This document shows, piece by piece, positions 15,726 through 23,481 of a DNA stretch of 59,326 nucleotides. Positions within the stretch are counted from its first letter, which is position 1. Each line of letters starts with the position of its first letter. Origin of the DNA: a virus; the IMG/VR virus record IMGVR_UViG_3300035116_000031, positions 1 through 59,326 of that record. One strand, written 5' to 3'. The position numbers and the translations under genes are program-made. Below the pieces are notes generated by a model that was not told where the DNA came from, did no database searches, and was given only the letters and a program-made list of their open reading frames with translations.

Positions 15726-16018
15726 CAGTGCACAGCCCGGCGGTGGTCGTCCCGCGACATGCGGCGGGTGGCCTCGACGTTGCGCCGCATGAAGACGAAA
15801 TAGTCGAGCGCGTCCGGGTGGCGGTGGACCAGGCCACCCCAGGCGGTGCGCAGGCTGGCTCGCCACAGCTTCGGGTCGTCCGCCCGCTCCGTGACCAGCG
15901 GGAAAGTGGCCGTCGCCCACACCCGGCGCAGCCGCCCGACGGTGTGCTCGTGCACGACGGCGCGCACGTTGTCGAGCACCCCCAGCGCGACGCATTTCAA
16001 AAACGTTCTCAGCGGCAT
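15725..16018 (-). CDS. Hypothetical basic protein
   Basis: 97 aa from ATG 16018, chosen for its RBS ACAGGAGGGG; longer in-frame starts would run into the upstream terminator. Helical and basic (MPLRTFLKCVALGVLDNVRA, 'HRHPDALDYFVFMRRNVEAT'), His-rich. No recognised domain. Confidence 0.5.
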   Translation of the reverse strand: MPLRTFLKCVALGVLDNVRAVVHEHTVGRLRRVWATATFPLVTERADDPKLWRASLRTAWGGLVHRHPDALDYFVFMRRNVEATRRMSRDDHRRAVH

Positions 16019-16039
16019 GACCCCTCCTGTGTGGGCGGA

Positions 16040-16074
16040 AAAGCCCCACCCGGTTGTGTAGCGCGGGTGGGGCT
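16040..16074 (-). terminator. Rho-independent terminator
   Basis: Perfect 11-bp stem AGCCCCACCCG / CGGGTGGGGCT (16042-16052 and 16064-16074), 11-nt loop. On the - strand it is followed by TTTTCC. It lies between the gene ending at 16088 and the gene starting at 16018, so it would separate two leftward transcription units. Confidence 0.7.
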
Positions 16075-16087
16075 CGTCGCGCAAGGA

Positions 16088-16582
16088 CTACTTGTCCGAC
16101 GTGTGGCCGTCGCTGGTGGGGGCTTCCTGCAGGACGAGGTGGGCGTACTTGTTACGCGTGACCTCGGTGACGACCTTCTCGCGCAGGAGGCCTTTGATGG
16201 CGTTCGCGACGGGCCGCTGCAGCGCCGTGCCGACGCCGACCGCGCTGGCCATGGACGCCGACGTGTACAGCACGCCCGGGTTTTTCTCGAACGTGCTGCG
16301 CACCATCGTCGCCAGGTCGCCGTGGATGGCGCTGGTGGGCGGCGCGGTGGCGACCCGAGGCGCACCCGCCGGGGCGGGCGAGAAGACGGGCTGCGCAGCC
16401 GGCGGCGGACCTACCGGGACACCCAGCGCCGGTGTCGGCCGACGGGTGGGCGCTTGCCCGGTGAGTAGCGTCTCCCGCTCTTGCTTGAGCAGGCGCATGG
16501 CGCGGCGCAGGGCTGTCAGCTCGGTGTTCAGCTGCACGAAGCGCGGGTAGTTGGGGTCGGTTGGTTTCAGCTCTTTGAACAT
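16088..16582 (-). CDS. Coiled-coil plus winged-helix-like protein
   Basis: 164 aa, RBS TAGGAG. The N-terminal ~45 residues are a coiled coil (LNTELTALRRAMRLLKQERE), then a Pro/Ala linker. The C-terminal ~70 residues are winged-helix-like: FEKNPGVLYTSASMASAVGV, 'GLLREKVVTEVTRNKYAHLV'. The C-terminal arrangement resembles that of the 249-aa protein at 19211-19960, suggesting related DNA-binding or scaffold proteins. Confidence 0.55.
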   Translation of the reverse strand: MFKELKPTDPNYPRFVQLNTELTALRRAMRLLKQERETLLTGQAPTRRPTPALGVPVGPPPAAQPVFSPAPAGAPRVATAPPTSAIHGDLATMVRSTFEKNPGVLYTSASMASAVGVGTALQRPVANAIKGLLREKVVTEVTRNKYAHLVLQEAPTSDGHTSDK

Positions 16583-16591
16583 GGTGTTCTC

Positions 16592-16819
16592 CTAGTTGCA
16601 CGGTTGGAAGCAGTAGTGGGCGGCGCTGCACAGCTCCCCGCCCGGACAGTCCCACAGGTCCTCGCAAGGCGTCTCCAGGCGGTGGCCCGGCTCCGGCGTG
16701 GTGGGGCACGCTGGGACGCAATCGTTCTCGGTGTCGCACACCTCTCCCGCATCGCAGACGAGCCCGTTCGGACACGGGAAGCCCAACAGCGCCGCCACCA
16801 ACACCATCATCGCCAGCAT
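16592..16819 (-). CDS. Secreted Cys-rich (Dickkopf-like pattern) small protein
   Basis: 75 aa. A short signal-like start (MLAMMVLVAALLGFPCPNG) leads into a mature part with eleven Cys in closely spaced repeats (CDAGEVCDTENDC, CEDLWDCPGGELC, CFQPCN). RBS TAGGAGAG. The repeated 'C..D..C..G..C' style is typical of myxobacterial extracellular proteins, suggesting acquisition from such a host. Function unknown. Confidence 0.6.
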   Translation of the reverse strand: MLAMMVLVAALLGFPCPNGLVCDAGEVCDTENDCVPACPTTPEPGHRLETPCEDLWDCPGGELCSAAHYCFQPCN

Positions 16820-16827
16820 GTTCTCTC

Positions 16828-17082
16828 CTAGTGTTCGCCGTTTGTTGTGCCCAGGCACGCTTCGCATGCTGGGGTGATGCCTAATTCCTTGCAGTAGTCG
16901 AGCGCCTCCTTCTTCAAGTCCTTGCCGCAGGCGCCGCACATCGCCGTCCACCGCCACCCGGCGGGGTCCAGCATGGTCGTCAGATCCGAGCGCAGCTCCA
17001 CACCGCAGCTGGGGCACAGCGACCGCTTGAAGACGTACGCCAGCAGCGAGGCGCAGAACGGGCAGGGCTGCGGCGGTCTCAT
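16828..17082 (-). CDS. Small protein with four CxxC zinc knuckles
   Basis: 84 aa from ATG 17082, overlapping the upstream stop (ATGA). It carries CPFC, CPSC, CGAC and CEAC, enough for two zinc sites. RNA/DNA or protein binding is possible; no specific family recognised. Confidence 0.6.
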   Translation of the reverse strand: MRPPQPCPFCASLLAYVFKRSLCPSCGVELRSDLTTMLDPAGWRWTAMCGACGKDLKKEALDYCKELGITPACEACLGTTNGEH

Positions 17083-17402
17083 CGGCCGCTCCAAATCGGG
17101 CTTTCAGACTTGTGCCCCACCAGCACGGCCCCCCGGGTGTACTCTACCCACTCCTGGACCAGGTACGTCGGCCCCTGGATGGCGTGCAGCATATACAGCC
17201 GTGCCGCGTGCCCGATAGGGAAGGCCCTGGCATCCTCCAGGTGCGCCTCGTGCGCCGTCTTCCCCTCCTTGCGCCCCAGGCCCTCCACCCGCGTTCGCAG
17301 CAGCCCCCTCATCACCTGCAACACCCAATGCGGGTCCGGTCCGCCCGTGTCGTACAGCACGCGCAGGATGGCCCACAGGGCGAAATACTCGTGCGGCGTC
17401 AC
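17079..17402 (-). CDS. Hypothetical protein
   Basis: 107 aa from GTG 17402, fixed by a GTGA overlap with the upstream gene. Helical, with aromatic residues (PHEYFALWAILRVLYDTGGP) and a C-terminal 'GHAARLYMLHAIQGPTYLVQ'. No family recognised. Confidence 0.5.
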   Translation of the reverse strand: MTPHEYFALWAILRVLYDTGGPDPHWVLQVMRGLLRTRVEGLGRKEGKTAHEAHLEDARAFPIGHAARLYMLHAIQGPTYLVQEWVEYTRGAVLVGHKSESPIWSGR

Positions 17403-17656
17403 GACCCAATCCGCCGCGCCAGTAACAGGTCCGTGTTCGGGAACACCTCCCGCAGCGGCTCGAGGTTGCCGCACACCAGCTGCCCGCACTCCTCCTCGGT
17501 GGGCAGGCGGTCCCCGTTGGTGGTCATGTCCTGCAACAGCGCCACCGCCACCGCAATCTTCGACATGTGCACCCTGGAGTCAGCCCACGCCCAGGCGACG
17601 ATGGACTCAGCCGCCGCCTCCACACGCTCCGTCAGCTCTACGAGGTCCTTGCCCAT
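17399..17656 (-). CDS. Hypothetical helical protein
   Basis: 85 aa from ATG 17656, preceded by GGAGGG at 7 nt; ATG 17671 and 17689 are alternatives. It contains 'ESIVAWAWADSRVHMSKIAV' and 'NLEPLREVFPNTDLLLARR'. Coupled to the next gene by GTGA. Function unknown. Confidence 0.5.
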   Translation of the reverse strand: MGKDLVELTERVEAAAESIVAWAWADSRVHMSKIAVAVALLQDMTTNGDRLPTEEECGQLVCGNLEPLREVFPNTDLLLARRIGS

Positions 17657-17711
17657 GGTCACGCCCTCCATCGCACGCCCTGCCGCCAAGGCGCGCTGTG
17701 CAGGTCGCCTT

Positions 17712-17795
17712 TTAGTAGTCTCTGTACAAGTAATCGACGATGGCCATAAGCGAAGCCCATCCGGCGCTGATAAGCGCGATCTGCCACCAAGTCAT
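17712..17795 (-). CDS. Tiny membrane peptide
   Basis: 27 aa: a Trp pair followed by a hydrophobic helix (ALISAGWASLMAIVDYLY). ATG 17795 overlaps the stop of the 58-codon gene upstream (ATGA), with GAGGG 5 nt before it. Position, coupling and hydrophobicity support a real single-TM microprotein. Confidence 0.45.
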   Translation of the reverse strand: MTWWQIALISAGWASLMAIVDYLYRDY

Positions 17796-17968
17796 CGGAC
17801 CCTCGCGTCTAATTTTGCAAGTCTCGTCTGAATCTTTTCCTGTGCTGATTCCATGTGATCGCGTACTTCGTCCTCTTCTTCTTCGTTTTCGAATCCCTCT
17901 AGAGGACCTGCTAGCGCCTGCGATAAGGCGCTGTTAATTGCCCCCAGCTCGCACCGCGAGAAGCGCAT
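17792..17968 (-). CDS. Small acidic/helical protein
   Basis: 58 aa beginning right after the upstream stop (TGA then ATG) and ending in ATGA overlap with the tiny membrane peptide. It has a strongly acidic run (FENEEEEDEVRDHME) and a heptad-like end. The local base composition is less GC-rich than its neighbours. Function unknown. Confidence 0.5.
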   Translation of the reverse strand: MRFSRCELGAINSALSQALAGPLEGFENEEEEDEVRDHMESAQEKIQTRLAKLDARVR

Positions 17969-18208
17969 TCACACGCGCTCCGATTTCCAGCCAATGACGC
18001 GAACGACATAGACGGCCATAGCGTCATGGTTCGCGATCGCCTTGTCTGCCGCTTTGCGCGCGTCGGTGTACTCGCGGTAGTACACGCATCCGAATTGCTC
18101 CCATCGCACGCCGGTATACTCGACCGTGTAGATCGGGGTGTTGTCGCCTATCGCCCTTGAAACCTCGCCGTCGCGCATCATCGTCGTGCCCTCCGTCGTC
18201 TTTGCCAT
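17969..18208 (-). CDS. Hypothetical protein
   Basis: 79 aa from ATG 18208 (RBS GGAGG). An N-terminal Thr-rich segment is followed by 'TPIYTVEYTGVRWEQFGCVY' and 'DAMAVYVVRVIGWKSERV', an alpha/beta pattern. No family recognised. Confidence 0.5.
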   Translation of the reverse strand: MAKTTEGTTMMRDGEVSRAIGDNTPIYTVEYTGVRWEQFGCVYYREYTDARKAADKAIANHDAMAVYVVRVIGWKSERV

Positions 18209-18272
18209 CGGTACCACCTCCGTCCCCACCCGCGAGCCCACCTGGCCCGGCTCGCGGGTGGTAGCGGGGGTG

Positions 18273-18578
18273 CTACTCGGCGTCGTCGGCGCCCATCTCG
18301 GCCGCGGCGGTGAGCAGCTCCTCGACGTAGGCGCCCTCGTCAACACCGTGGGCCGCGACCAGCGCCTCGGGGCTGGCGTCCTGGCCGATGAAGACGATGT
18401 CGCCCAGCTCCAGGGCCAGCTCCGCGCGCTGGGCCCGGAGAATGCGCTGCTGACCGCGCAGCTCCGAGGTGATGGGGTGGCGCGAGCCCAGGACGTTCTT
18501 GGCGAGGCGCTTGCGGGTGGTGACGGTCTTCAGCTGGGCGTTGATGGCGACGAAGGCGTTGAAGGTGTTGGTGTTCAT
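18273..18578 (-). CDS. Hypothetical protein behind a promoter region
   Basis: 101 aa from ATG 18578 (RBS AAAGGGAG). Helical (NTFNAFVAINAQLKTVTTRK; QQRILRAQRAELALELGDIV) with an acidic C-terminus. First gene after the 200-bp gap that separates it from the HTH regulator gene. Function unknown. Confidence 0.55.
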   Translation of the reverse strand: MNTNTFNAFVAINAQLKTVTTRKRLAKNVLGSRHPITSELRGQQRILRAQRAELALELGDIVFIGQDASPEALVAAHGVDEGAYVEELLTAAAEMGADDAE

Positions 18579-18780
18579 TTGATTTGCTCCCTTTTGTTTG
18601 CTTGGGGCCTTTACCGCCGCCCCACAGTTACGAGTATAAACGCACCCGTTCTCAGGCGAAAGATGTTTTCTGCGAGTATTCTGTAACTCACCGACGGGCG
18701 ACGAATAAAAAACTCGTTTGGGAAAAAAGAAAAACTGCGGGGTAAGCGGCGGGGCGCGAGACGTGCGGAGGGCGGGCCTT
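18579..18780 (-). promoter_or_regulatory. Regulatory gap with candidate promoter and repeats
   Basis: About 200 bp without a gene, with AT-rich patches. On the - strand TATACT (18640-18635) lies 17 nt after a weak -35 TTTCGC. AGTTAC and GTAACT form a widely spaced inverted pair around two copies of CGAGTAT. The A/T runs near 18708-18735 could be a T-tract for the HTH gene, but no good stem precedes them. The adjacent HTH protein is a likely regulator of this site. Confidence 0.35.
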
Positions 18781-18996
18781 CTAGTCGGCCTTGACATATT
18801 TGTCCGCAAAGTCCGAGGTCTTGCACCCCAGCGCGCGGGCGATGCTGGTGGCGGTGGAGCCCTCCAGCGCGCACTTGCCCTGCATCAGCCTGGACATCTC
18901 CCACGGAGACATACCCGCTTCAAAAGCGAGTTTGCCCTGGGTCCAGCCCTTGAGGGCAATGAGAGACTTCAACCTCTTTGCGTCGAGTACGAGCAT
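18781..18996 (-). CDS. XRE/Cro-type helix-turn-helix regulator
   Basis: 71 aa from ATG 18996 (RBS AAGGAG). HTH_3 pattern: LKSLIALKGWTQGKLAFEAG, 'MSPWEMSRLMQGK', 'STATSIARALGCK'. Single-domain Cro-like repressor or activator, lying just upstream of a promoter-bearing gap. Confidence 0.7.
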   Translation of the reverse strand: MLVLDAKRLKSLIALKGWTQGKLAFEAGMSPWEMSRLMQGKCALEGSTATSIARALGCKTSDFADKYVKAD

Positions 18997-19010
18997 CGGC
19001 TTCTCCTTGG

Positions 19011-19208
19011 TCACAGGCGCACCAGGTGGCGGGCGGTCTCCGTCTGCGGGCCCAAGCCGTCGGCCCACTCCAGGGACACCAGGTTCCCCTCCCGCTGCTT
19101 GATGACCTGGGCGCGGCGGCGGTACTCGCGCGGGTCGGCTTTGTTTGCCCGCAGGAAGGCGGGGTCGTAGGCCACCAGGTCACCCGGGTGCAGCTTGGTG
19201 TCCGCCAC
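19011..19208 (-). CDS. Small hypothetical protein
   Basis: 65 aa from GTG 19208, two bases after the upstream stop. It has 'HPGDLVAYDPAFLRANKA' and 'GNLVSLEWADGL', a small beta-barrel-like (SH3/KOW-type) pattern, and basic residues. Function unknown. Confidence 0.5.
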   Translation of the reverse strand: MADTKLHPGDLVAYDPAFLRANKADPREYRRRAQVIKQREGNLVSLEWADGLGPQTETARHLVRL

Positions 19209-19210
19209 GG

Positions 19211-19960
19211 TTACGCCTTCACCGAGTAGGTGCTGCCTTCCTTGTTGACCTTGCCCTGCTTCGCCAGGCGCCCCAGGGCGTCCGCCGCCTGCTTGGAGGT
19301 GATGCTGCCCTCCCCCGCCGTCTTGACCAGCGTGGCGACCTGGGCGGGCGTCAGCGGCTCGGCCGCCATGCGCAGGATGCCCAGGATGGCGCCGCTGAGG
19401 GAGCCGGCGGGCACACCCACCGCCACCGGGGCCACCGGGGCTGGGGGGATGGCTTCGCCCGGCACCTCCACCGCCGGCTGCATGATGATGGGCGCGCTGT
19501 CGGCCTGCACGCGCTCGGCGATGGCCAGGGCGGCGCTGACGACCTCCACCGGGGCCGCCGGGGGCGGGGTGGGGCGGATGCCGTGGCGCAGACTGTTGGG
19601 CGTGATGCTGCCCGCCAGCGCCTCCTCCACCTGCCCGTTCTTCAACAGCTTTTCCACCTCGTTGATGGTGAAGCCGCGCACCTCGTTGAGCTCGAAGTAC
19701 AGCTTGAGCAGGTCCCCGGCGGAGGTGTTCTTGGTCGCGGCGCCCAGGTTGCGCCCCCCGCGCTTAGCCGGCGGCGGGGTGAAGCCGGGGTTGGCCGCCA
19801 CGAAGGCCACGCGCTCCTTCTTGATGGCACGGGCAGCCTTGCGCGCCGCTTTGGCCTCGGCTGACTTCTTGCCGTGGGCCTTCTTCGCATCCGACAGCAC
19901 CTTGCGGGCGGCGGTGTACCTGGCGGCGATGTCCGTGTACTGCTTGGCGATGTCGTCCAT
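19211..19960 (-). CDS. Coiled-coil protein with C-terminal winged helix
   Basis: 249 aa from ATG 19960 (RBS GGAGG). N-terminal basic coiled coil (DAKKAHGKKSAEAKAARKAA), a middle helical domain (LLKLYFELNEVRGFTINEVE), then a Pro/Val/Ala linker. The C-terminal wHTH is 'LTPAQVATLVKTAGEGSITS', 'QAADALGRLAKQGKVNKEG'. DNA-binding role inferred; lies downstream of the VWA/MoxR genes. Confidence 0.6.
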   Translation of the reverse strand: MDDIAKQYTDIAARYTAARKVLSDAKKAHGKKSAEAKAARKAARAIKKERVAFVAANPGFTPPPAKRGGRNLGAATKNTSAGDLLKLYFELNEVRGFTINEVEKLLKNGQVEEALAGSITPNSLRHGIRPTPPPAAPVEVVSAALAIAERVQADSAPIIMQPAVEVPGEAIPPAPVAPVAVGVPAGSLSGAILGILRMAAEPLTPAQVATLVKTAGEGSITSKQAADALGRLAKQGKVNKEGSTYSVKA

Positions 19961-20040
19961 TTGATGCCTCCGTATGGCCAGTAGTACGGCCTCTTCTCGT
20001 TTGGTGAAAGGACTTTTCTTCGCGATTCCGCTACCTTCTC

Positions 20041-21327
20041 CTAGACCTTGACGTTTACGACCTGGGTGCCGTCGGGCCACCCGCCCGTGCACTCCGCCAC
20101 CAGGGCGACCACGAAACGGCGGCCCGAGCGCGGTGCCGGCGGCCACGGCTCGCAAGGGTAGCCGTCGGTCAGGTGGATGACGGCGTCGAACTTCTTGTGC
20201 TGGCGGTCCAGCTCCTCGTAAGCCGGCGTGAAAGCGGTGCCCCCGCGGCCGATGTGCGTGCGCTGGGCCACCCGTGTGCGGTCCATGCCGTCGACCCACC
20301 CCGAGAATTGCACCACGGCGTCGTGCGTGACCAGGTAGATGCGGGCCTCGCCGACGTGGGCAATCTCCACGATTTCATCCACGATTTTGGACAGCTGCTC
20401 GTCGGACACCGACCCGCTCGAGTCCACGATGCAGGCGACGGAGACCTTGGTGCTCTTCCAGCCCGGGAAGATGATGCGGGCGGGCGACCTGCGGTTGCGG
20501 CGGGACATGGTCTGCTCGTCGCGGCCATGCTGGGCGACGGCACGGGCCACCGTCGACTTGAGCAGCTGCTTCCAGCGCATGGCCTGGCGGCGCTCGAACA
20601 GGCGCCCGAGTGCCTTGCCCGCCTCGGTGCCGGCGGCGATGTTGCGCGCCTGCACCGCGACCTTCTCCCATTCCTGCTCCCACTCCTGGGGCGTCTGTGG
20701 CTCTCCCGCAGGCCCGCCAGAGCCGTCAGCCTTGTCACCCTCCCCCGTACCACCCCCCGGCTCTTCCCCAGGCTCTACGCCGCAGCCGGCGCACGGCTGG
20801 GGGCCTTCCCCGCCCTTGGACCCGGTGCCGTTGGACCCACGGCCCAGCTTCAGCACCGCGCCTCCCCCGCCCTGGCCGTTCTCCCGCACCTGCTCGGCCA
20901 GCTGCTCGTACAGCTGCTCGGTGTTCTTGTCCTCCATCCCCTGGGGCGGGTAGATGGCGCAACCGGGCAGCTTGACACCCATCTCCTTGAGCACCTGGTT
21001 GATGGCCATGTCGGCCGTGATGTTGAACAGGGAGATGGGCCGGGGGTGTCCCTCGGCCGTCACCATCATGGTGCGGTTCTCCTGGCGGTAGGCGTGGTTC
21101 ATCATCAGGTGCATGATTTCGTGGAACAGCACCCCGGCCAGCTCCTGCTCGTTCAGCGTGGCTGCCCAGGCTGCGTTCACCCGCACCTTGCCGTTCAGCT
21201 GCACGGACATGGTCTCGGTCTTCTCGTCCTCGACGATGGTGAGCCGCGACAGGGCGGGCAGGAAGAACGGGTGGTTCCACCCGACGCCAATGCCCAGCTC
21301 GCGCAGCTTGTCGGTGAGCACGCTCAC
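20041..21327 (-). CDS. VWA-like metallopeptidase-domain protein (DUF2201 type)
   Basis: 428 aa from GTG 21327 (GTGA overlap upstream). The N-terminal domain has a complete zinc-peptidase-like motif HEIMHLMMNH (H69, E70, H73, H78). The middle is Gly/Pro-rich, and the C-terminal VWA-like domain has a MIDAS-type CIVDSSGSVSD near residue ~297. In bacteria this architecture pairs with a MoxR-type AAA+ ATPase, and one is encoded two genes upstream. A chaperone-like or maturation role with MoxR is likely; the substrate is unknown. Confidence 0.75.
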   Translation of the reverse strand: MSVLTDKLRELGIGVGWNHPFFLPALSRLTIVEDEKTETMSVQLNGKVRVNAAWAATLNEQELAGVLFHEIMHLMMNHAYRQENRTMMVTAEGHPRPISLFNITADMAINQVLKEMGVKLPGCAIYPPQGMEDKNTEQLYEQLAEQVRENGQGGGGAVLKLGRGSNGTGSKGGEGPQPCAGCGVEPGEEPGGGTGEGDKADGSGGPAGEPQTPQEWEQEWEKVAVQARNIAAGTEAGKALGRLFERRQAMRWKQLLKSTVARAVAQHGRDEQTMSRRNRRSPARIIFPGWKSTKVSVACIVDSSGSVSDEQLSKIVDEIVEIAHVGEARIYLVTHDAVVQFSGWVDGMDRTRVAQRTHIGRGGTAFTPAYEELDRQHKKFDAVIHLTDGYPCEPWPPAPRSGRRFVVALVAECTGGWPDGTQVVNVKV

Positions 21328-21653
21328 AGCGCACCCCCCGAGCGGTATGGGCTACCGTCACCTTTCGGCTGGCGGGCGAGCCACTTCTCTCGGCGGCGAC
21401 GGGCCGCACCTTTACCCAACCTGCTCGCCAGATAGAACGGGGTGAAAACGAGGAGTGCGACCAGTGCCACGGGCCAGATGAAGGTCAAGGTGCGCCACGC
21501 CTCCAACCCCACCCTCCCTATTTTGATTTCGTGGTCGGGTCCGTGTAACTCTTCCTGCGCACCCGATATGAATGAAAGAACAATTTGCACGAGCACCACA
21601 ACCACCACCCACGTGCCGACGATGCTGAACCCGATAATGTCCTGCTTGCTCAT
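21324..21653 (-). CDS. Two-TM membrane protein
   Basis: 109 aa. TM1 IVGTWVVVVVLVQIVLSFIS and TM2 FIWPVALVALLVFTPFYLAS, then a basic tail (RRRREKWLARQPKGDG). Coupled by ATGA upstream and GTGA downstream, inside the MoxR-VWA cluster, so it could anchor that system at the inner membrane. Confidence 0.55.
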   Translation of the reverse strand: MSKQDIIGFSIVGTWVVVVVLVQIVLSFISGAQEELHGPDHEIKIGRVGLEAWRTLTFIWPVALVALLVFTPFYLASRLGKGAARRRREKWLARQPKGDGSPYRSGGAL

Positions 21654-21895
21654 TCGAAATCCTCCAGTTTGGAGTTGTTGACCCGGAACGACCAGCGCAC
21701 GCCGTGGTACAGGTCCGGCGGCACCGCCAGGTACGCAGCAACGTCCACGTCGTGGTACTCCTCAGTCAGCAGCTCGTAGGCCAGCTGCTCGGCATCGAAG
21801 TGTTCGCGGCACCTTGCGAAGTACCCGGCCCACTCCGCCGCCACCAGGATGACTAGCACCTGGTGGCGGCGGGCCGGGGTGGGCGCGGTAGGCAT
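21650..21895 (-). CDS. Small paralogous-family protein (family A)
   Basis: 81 aa from ATG 21895; GTG 21913, 2 nt after the MoxR stop, is an alternative. It carries the two family-A hallmarks: a hydrophobic helix ending AEWAGYF, and AYELLTEEYHDVDVAAYL followed by a beta end. Its paralogs lie at 24341, 24423, 30776, 33201, 35691, 36155, 36546 and 36800. Function unknown. Confidence 0.55.
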   Translation of the reverse strand: MPTAPTPARRHQVLVILVAAEWAGYFARCREHFDAEQLAYELLTEEYHDVDVAAYLAVPPDLYHGVRWSFRVNNSKLEDFE

Positions 21896-21915
21896 GGCGG
21901 ACAGGATGCGCACAG

Positions 21916-23013
21916 TTAGCGCTGCGCCGCCTGCTTCGGCAGGGACTTCAGTATGTTCAGGCGAGCCAGCGCACCCTTCTTGCGGTGCGGGCTGTCGGCA
22001 TGCCCGTCCTCGGTGGAGCCGGAGCGCTTCATCAGCATCTTGCCGCTGGCGGCCCGCAGCTCGGCGCACAGGCGGTCGGCGACAATCATGGCGGCCCACT
22101 TGTCGCGCTCCGACACGCGGGCGATGAGGCCCACCGCGCCGATTTGGCGGCGCTTGTCGTCGGGCACCTTGACGTTCTCCGGGTCCTTCAGGCACTCGTC
22201 GATGGTGGGCAGAAACTTCCGCAGGTCCATGATGGCCTCGTACGCCAGGGCCTGGGTCTGCCCGACGTTGGAGGCGGTGACCATCTGGCGCACCACCTTG
22301 TCGCCGTTACCCAGCGCCGCGCGGGCCCGCAGCGCGCGCTCCCACGCTCGGGGCGCACCCCAGGGCTTGTTCCCCGTGACGGCCGTGTCCGGGATGTCGA
22401 TTTGGAGCAGGTCCGACTGGACGCGCAGCGTGGCGGCGAATTCCAGCGCCTCGTCGCGCAAGCCGGGCAGGGCGGCGTCCTCCAGGTCGTCAAAGAAGTC
22501 CTGCACCTCCTGGTGGGTGGGGCGCAGGTGGAAGACCGCCAGGCGGCCCATCAGCGGCGCGGACAGCTCCGAGCCACCGGGGCTCTGCTCGGGCGGGTTG
22601 GTCGCGGCCACCACCCGCGTGTCGGGGTGCAGCTCGCAGTCGCCAAAGCAGCGCTCGAGGATGCCGCGCAGCATGGCCGCCTGGACCGCCGGCGGGGCGC
22701 AGGCCAGCTCGTCCAGGAAGAGGAGGCCCGGCTGCTCGCACAGGCGGCGGATGAGCTCCAGCGGGATGCGGTCGATGCCCTTGCCGTCCACCCGCACGAC
22801 GGGCATGCCACCGAGGTCGGTGGGGTCCATGGTAGAGCCGATGACCACCGCCAGCTGCGTCCCCAGGCGCTTTGCCACCTGGCGCATCAGAGCGCTCTTG
22901 CCGACGCCCGGGTCACCGATGAGCATGGTGCCGATGTTGGCCTCGAGGCCCGCCAGGATGGCCGCCTCCGCCTGCTTGAACGAGACCTGCGGAATTTCCT
23001 TGTCAATCGCCAT
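21916..23013 (-). CDS. MoxR-like AAA+ ATPase
   Basis: 365 aa, RBS GGAGGACAGCA. Walker A is GDPGVGKS (33-40), Walker B LLFLDELA (97-104), and a sensor-1 region VVAATNPPEQ lies near 140. A C-terminal helical lid and a basic tail follow. MoxR ATPases act with VWA-domain partners to remodel or activate proteins; the VWA/metallopeptidase gene lies three genes downstream on the same strand. Confidence 0.8.
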   Translation of the reverse strand: MAIDKEIPQVSFKQAEAAILAGLEANIGTMLIGDPGVGKSALMRQVAKRLGTQLAVVIGSTMDPTDLGGMPVVRVDGKGIDRIPLELIRRLCEQPGLLFLDELACAPPAVQAAMLRGILERCFGDCELHPDTRVVAATNPPEQSPGGSELSAPLMGRLAVFHLRPTHQEVQDFFDDLEDAALPGLRDEALEFAATLRVQSDLLQIDIPDTAVTGNKPWGAPRAWERALRARAALGNGDKVVRQMVTASNVGQTQALAYEAIMDLRKFLPTIDECLKDPENVKVPDDKRRQIGAVGLIARVSERDKWAAMIVADRLCAELRAASGKMLMKRSGSTEDGHADSPHRKKGALARLNILKSLPKQAAQR

Positions 23014-23203
23014 TGCTGTCCTCCGTTTCCAAATTGTCCACCGCAACCAGAGCCCCTTCCAGGGCTTCATAGACGTCCGCGCTGTCGTAGAACCGCCGCA
23101 GCGTGGCGGGCAGGTACACCACCCGCGCCGTGGGCTCCTCGTCCCAGTCGCCCCGCCGCACGCGCCGCGTAGGCATGTCGTTGATGTGTTCGGCCACCCG
23201 CAT
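23003..23203 (-). CDS. Small hypothetical protein
   Basis: 66 aa, RBS AGGAGGG before ATG 23203; overlaps the MoxR start by 11 nt. It contains 'VVYLPATLRRFYDSADVYEA' and an acidic end (NLETEDSNGD). Possibly a MoxR accessory, by position only. Confidence 0.5.
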   Translation of the reverse strand: MRVAEHINDMPTRRVRRGDWDEEPTARVVYLPATLRRFYDSADVYEALEGALVAVDNLETEDSNGD

Positions 23204-23213
23204 CGTCGCCCTC

Positions 23214-23432
23214 CTAGTGCAGCACGGGCGCCAGCCGCCCCGCCGCCAGCATGCTTGTAACGTCCGCCACCGACCAGCTGAACGCTTCCGCCGCCGGCGC
23301 CCCGCGGGCCGTCAGCCGCGTGAACCACACCATGTCCCCCACCACCGTGAGACGGTAGCGGCGCGGGCGGCTGTGCGCGGTGGTAACGACTCCGGGCAGC
23401 GACGAGGCGTTGGAAGCGGCCAGCGTTTGCAT
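23214..23432 (-). CDS. Small hypothetical protein at a divergent promoter region
   Basis: 72 aa from ATG 23432; no clear RBS, which fits a leaderless or poorly translated gene. It has 'RYRLTVVGDMVWFTRLTARG' and 'AFSWSVADVTSMLAAGRLA'. First leftward gene beyond the AT-rich divergent region with the RuvC-like gene. Confidence 0.4.
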   Translation of the reverse strand: MQTLAASNASSLPGVVTTAHSRPRRYRLTVVGDMVWFTRLTARGAPAAEAFSWSVADVTSMLAAGRLAPVLH

Positions 23433-23462
23433 GCTGAAGTTGTAACCGGCACCGGACGTACC

Positions 23463-23481
23463 TTGCAAATATTTTTTGCAA
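23463..23481. repeat. Inverted repeat, possible operator
   Basis: TTGCAAA (23463-23469) and TTTGCAA (23475-23481) separated by 5 nt, in an AT-rich patch between the divergent genes starting at 23432 (-) and 23581 (+). A further TTTTGCA lies at 23485-23491. Its position suggests an operator controlling one or both directions. Confidence 0.4.

Noticed and set aside
17870-17900. tRNA-like TTCGAATCCC string
   Set aside because: No acceptor, D or anticodon arms around it; it lies within a coupled small gene.
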